Position numbers and translations under genes: made by a program. Under the pieces are notes generated by a model. That model was not told where the DNA came from. It saw nothing but the letters and a program-made list of their open reading frames with translations, and did no database searches. This document shows positions 4,161 to 5,336 of a stretch of 5,336 bases of DNA, piece after piece. The stretch comes from an uncultured Prevotella sp. (GTDB lineage Bacteria; Bacteroidota; Bacteroidia; Bacteroidales; Bacteroidaceae). Location of the stretch: NCBI GenBank assembly GCA_900556795.1, contig USQD01000156.1:1-5336 (forward strand), written 5' to 3'. Position 1 is the first letter of the stretch, and every line of letters starts with the position of its first letter.

Positions 4161-5336
4161 ATGAAACAAAAGATATTCGCACTATTCCTAATCCTTTGCG
4201 GATTGTGCCTGAATCTGAAAGCCGAACCCCAGGGTGATGTCGTGGGTAGAGTGCTCGATGATTCGGGCGCACCTCTGATGGGTGCTACCGTCCAGATGGT
4301 GAGTGCCAAGGGAGGAGTAACCACTGATGAAGACGGATATTTCCGCATTCCTTATGCCAAGGATGGAGCCGTGAGAGTGAAGGTGAGCTTTGTGGGCTAT
4401 CAGACTCAGACCTTCGTTCTGAAGGCGGATGAGAAGAAGGGCAATCAGCATATTCTTCGTCTTCAGCCGGATGCTACTGCCCTCAATCAGGTGGTAGTAA
4501 CTGCAACCCGTACTCCGAAGGCTTTGAAGGATGCTCCTGTGGTAACCCGTCTGATTACTGCCAATGATATCAAGATAGCTGATGCTACCAATATTCAGGA
4601 CCTCCTCACCGAGCAGATGCCGGGTTTGCAATTCGGCTATGCCATGAACCAGGAAACTTCGCTCAATATGAATGGTTTCGGCGGAAACGCTGTGCTCTTC
4701 CTCGTAGATGGAGAGCGATTGGCTGGTGAAACCATGGATAATGTAGATTATAGTCGTCTGAACTTGGATAATGTAGGACGTATCGAGATCGTAAAGGGTG
4801 CAGCTTCGGCGCTCTATGGTGCCAATGCCGTAGCCGGAGTCATCAACATCATCTCCCGTGAAAACAGCGAACCTTGGACTGCCAATGTCAACACACGCTA
4901 CAACGACTTCAACAAGGAGTGGCGCCACGGCGGAAGCTTCAACTTCAATGCTGGAAAGTGGAATTCGCAGACCAGCATCCAGCGCACTACATCGGATGAG
5001 GTGCAGCTCACCAGTCCTTTCGATACAGAATCCAACATCCTCCATATCTATGGTGGAGAGACATTCAATGTGAAGGAGCGGCTTACCTACAAGCTCTCTA
5101 ACAAGGTGAAGCTGATAGGTCGTGGCGGTTATTTCAATCGTATCAGCAAGCGCAACAATTATGATGATCATTACATGGATTATTCTGCCGGACTGAAGAC
5201 GGTGATGACGCTTTCGGAGAATGATAATCTGGAGATTTCTTACGGCTTCGACCAGTATAACAAGGCTCGATATGTGAATGATGAGCGTACTCACGACCAC
5301 GATTATACCAACCGTCAGAACACCGTCCGTGCCCTC
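4161..5336 (+). CDS. TonB-dependent outer-membrane receptor, N-terminal part (heme/metal-complex type)
   Basis: Open at the right edge; 392 residues are visible. A signal peptide (1 to about 21, MKQKIFALFLILCGLCLNLKA) precedes a carboxypeptidase-D-regulatory-like beta domain (about 25-102: GRVLDDSGAPLMGATV, then TDEDGYFRIP, then VSFVGYQTQTF). QVVVTATRTPK (110-120) is the TonB-box region. The plug follows (about 122-231): VVTRLITANDI, LLTEQMPGLQF, VLFLVDGERLAGE and RIEIVKGAASALYGANAVAGVINIIS, a strong plug signature. The first barrel strands begin near 240. It imports a ligand across the outer membrane using TonB energy. There is no adjacent SusD, so a carbohydrate role is unlikely; the hmu-like genes upstream suggest heme or another metal complex. 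P. gingivalis HmuR lacks the N-terminal extra domain as far as I recall and lies upstream of hmuS, so I do not assign hmuR. The ligand-binding barrel loops lie outside the window. Confidence 0.9.
   Translation, partial: MKQKIFALFLILCGLCLNLKAEPQGDVVGRVLDDSGAPLMGATVQMVSAKGGVTTDEDGYFRIPYAKDGAVRVKVSFVGYQTQTFVLKADEKKGNQHILRLQPDATALNQVVVTATRTPKALKDAPVVTRLITANDIKIADATNIQDLLTEQMPGLQFGYAMNQETSLNMNGFGGNAVLFLVDGERLAGETMDNVDYSRLNLDNVGRIEIVKGAASALYGANAVAGVINIISRENSEPWTANVNTRYNDFNKEWRHGGSFNFNAGKWNSQTSIQRTTSDEVQLTSPFDTESNILHIYGGETFNVKERLTYKLSNKVKLIGRGGYFNRISKRNNYDDHYMDYSAGLKTVMTLSENDNLEISYGFDQYNKARYVNDERTHDHDYTNRQNTVRAL

Noticed and set aside
4188..5300. A 370-residue open frame on the minus strand
   Set aside because: It lies wholly opposite the receptor gene, whose translation shows clear signal peptide, TonB-box and plug motifs. 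The minus product has no recognisable domain and is a by-product of codon bias.

Overview
The window looks like part of a Bacteroidota chromosome, most likely Prevotella/Segatella-like. The reasons are a SusC-type TonB-dependent receptor with an N-terminal carboxypeptidase-D-regulatory-like domain, a lipoprotein with an acidic stretch right after the lipobox Cys, weak or absent Shine-Dalgarno sequences, and the gene content itself. The genus is an inference; no marker gene is present.

All genes run on the + strand and appear to form one heme/metal-acquisition locus related to the hmu locus of Porphyromonas gingivalis (hmuYRSTUV). From left to right: the C-terminal 66 residues of a CobN-like chelatase (hmuS-type, 2-202) ending in one membrane helix; a polytopic membrane protein (hmuT-type, 247-936); an ExbB/TolQ/MotA-family channel protein (hmuU-type, 936-1529); an intergenic palindromic element (1534-1720); a DUF2149-type ExbD-like protein (hmuV-type, 1736-2074); a four-helix PepSY-TM-like membrane protein with two large periplasmic domains (2071-3603); a calycin-like lipoprotein (3646-4125); and the first 392 residues of a TonB-dependent receptor (4161 to the window end).

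The likely division of labour, inferred from families and context, is as follows. The receptor and surface lipoprotein capture a tetrapyrrole or metal complex and bring it across the outer membrane. The PepSY-TM protein may pass electrons to it in the periplasm. The CobN-like protein, held in the inner membrane by its C-terminal helix with its catalytic part predicted outside the cytoplasm, removes or exchanges the metal. HmuU and HmuV resemble an ExbB/ExbD proton-driven motor and probably power HmuS and HmuT or the receptor. Heme is the best-supported substrate by analogy to hmu, but a corrinoid or other metal complex cannot be excluded.

The most unusual non-coding structure is the 187-bp element between hmuU and hmuV. 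It has 24-bp terminal inverted repeats (23 of 24 matching) and an internal 142-bp near-palindrome. It sits in the only long gap of an operon whose other membrane-module junctions are start/stop overlaps (hmuT/hmuU) or ATGA overlaps (hmuV/PepSY). The most unusual protein is the PepSY-TM homologue, whose periplasmic loops look like beta-propeller blades and whose gene is rich in ATA isoleucine codons unlike its neighbours.
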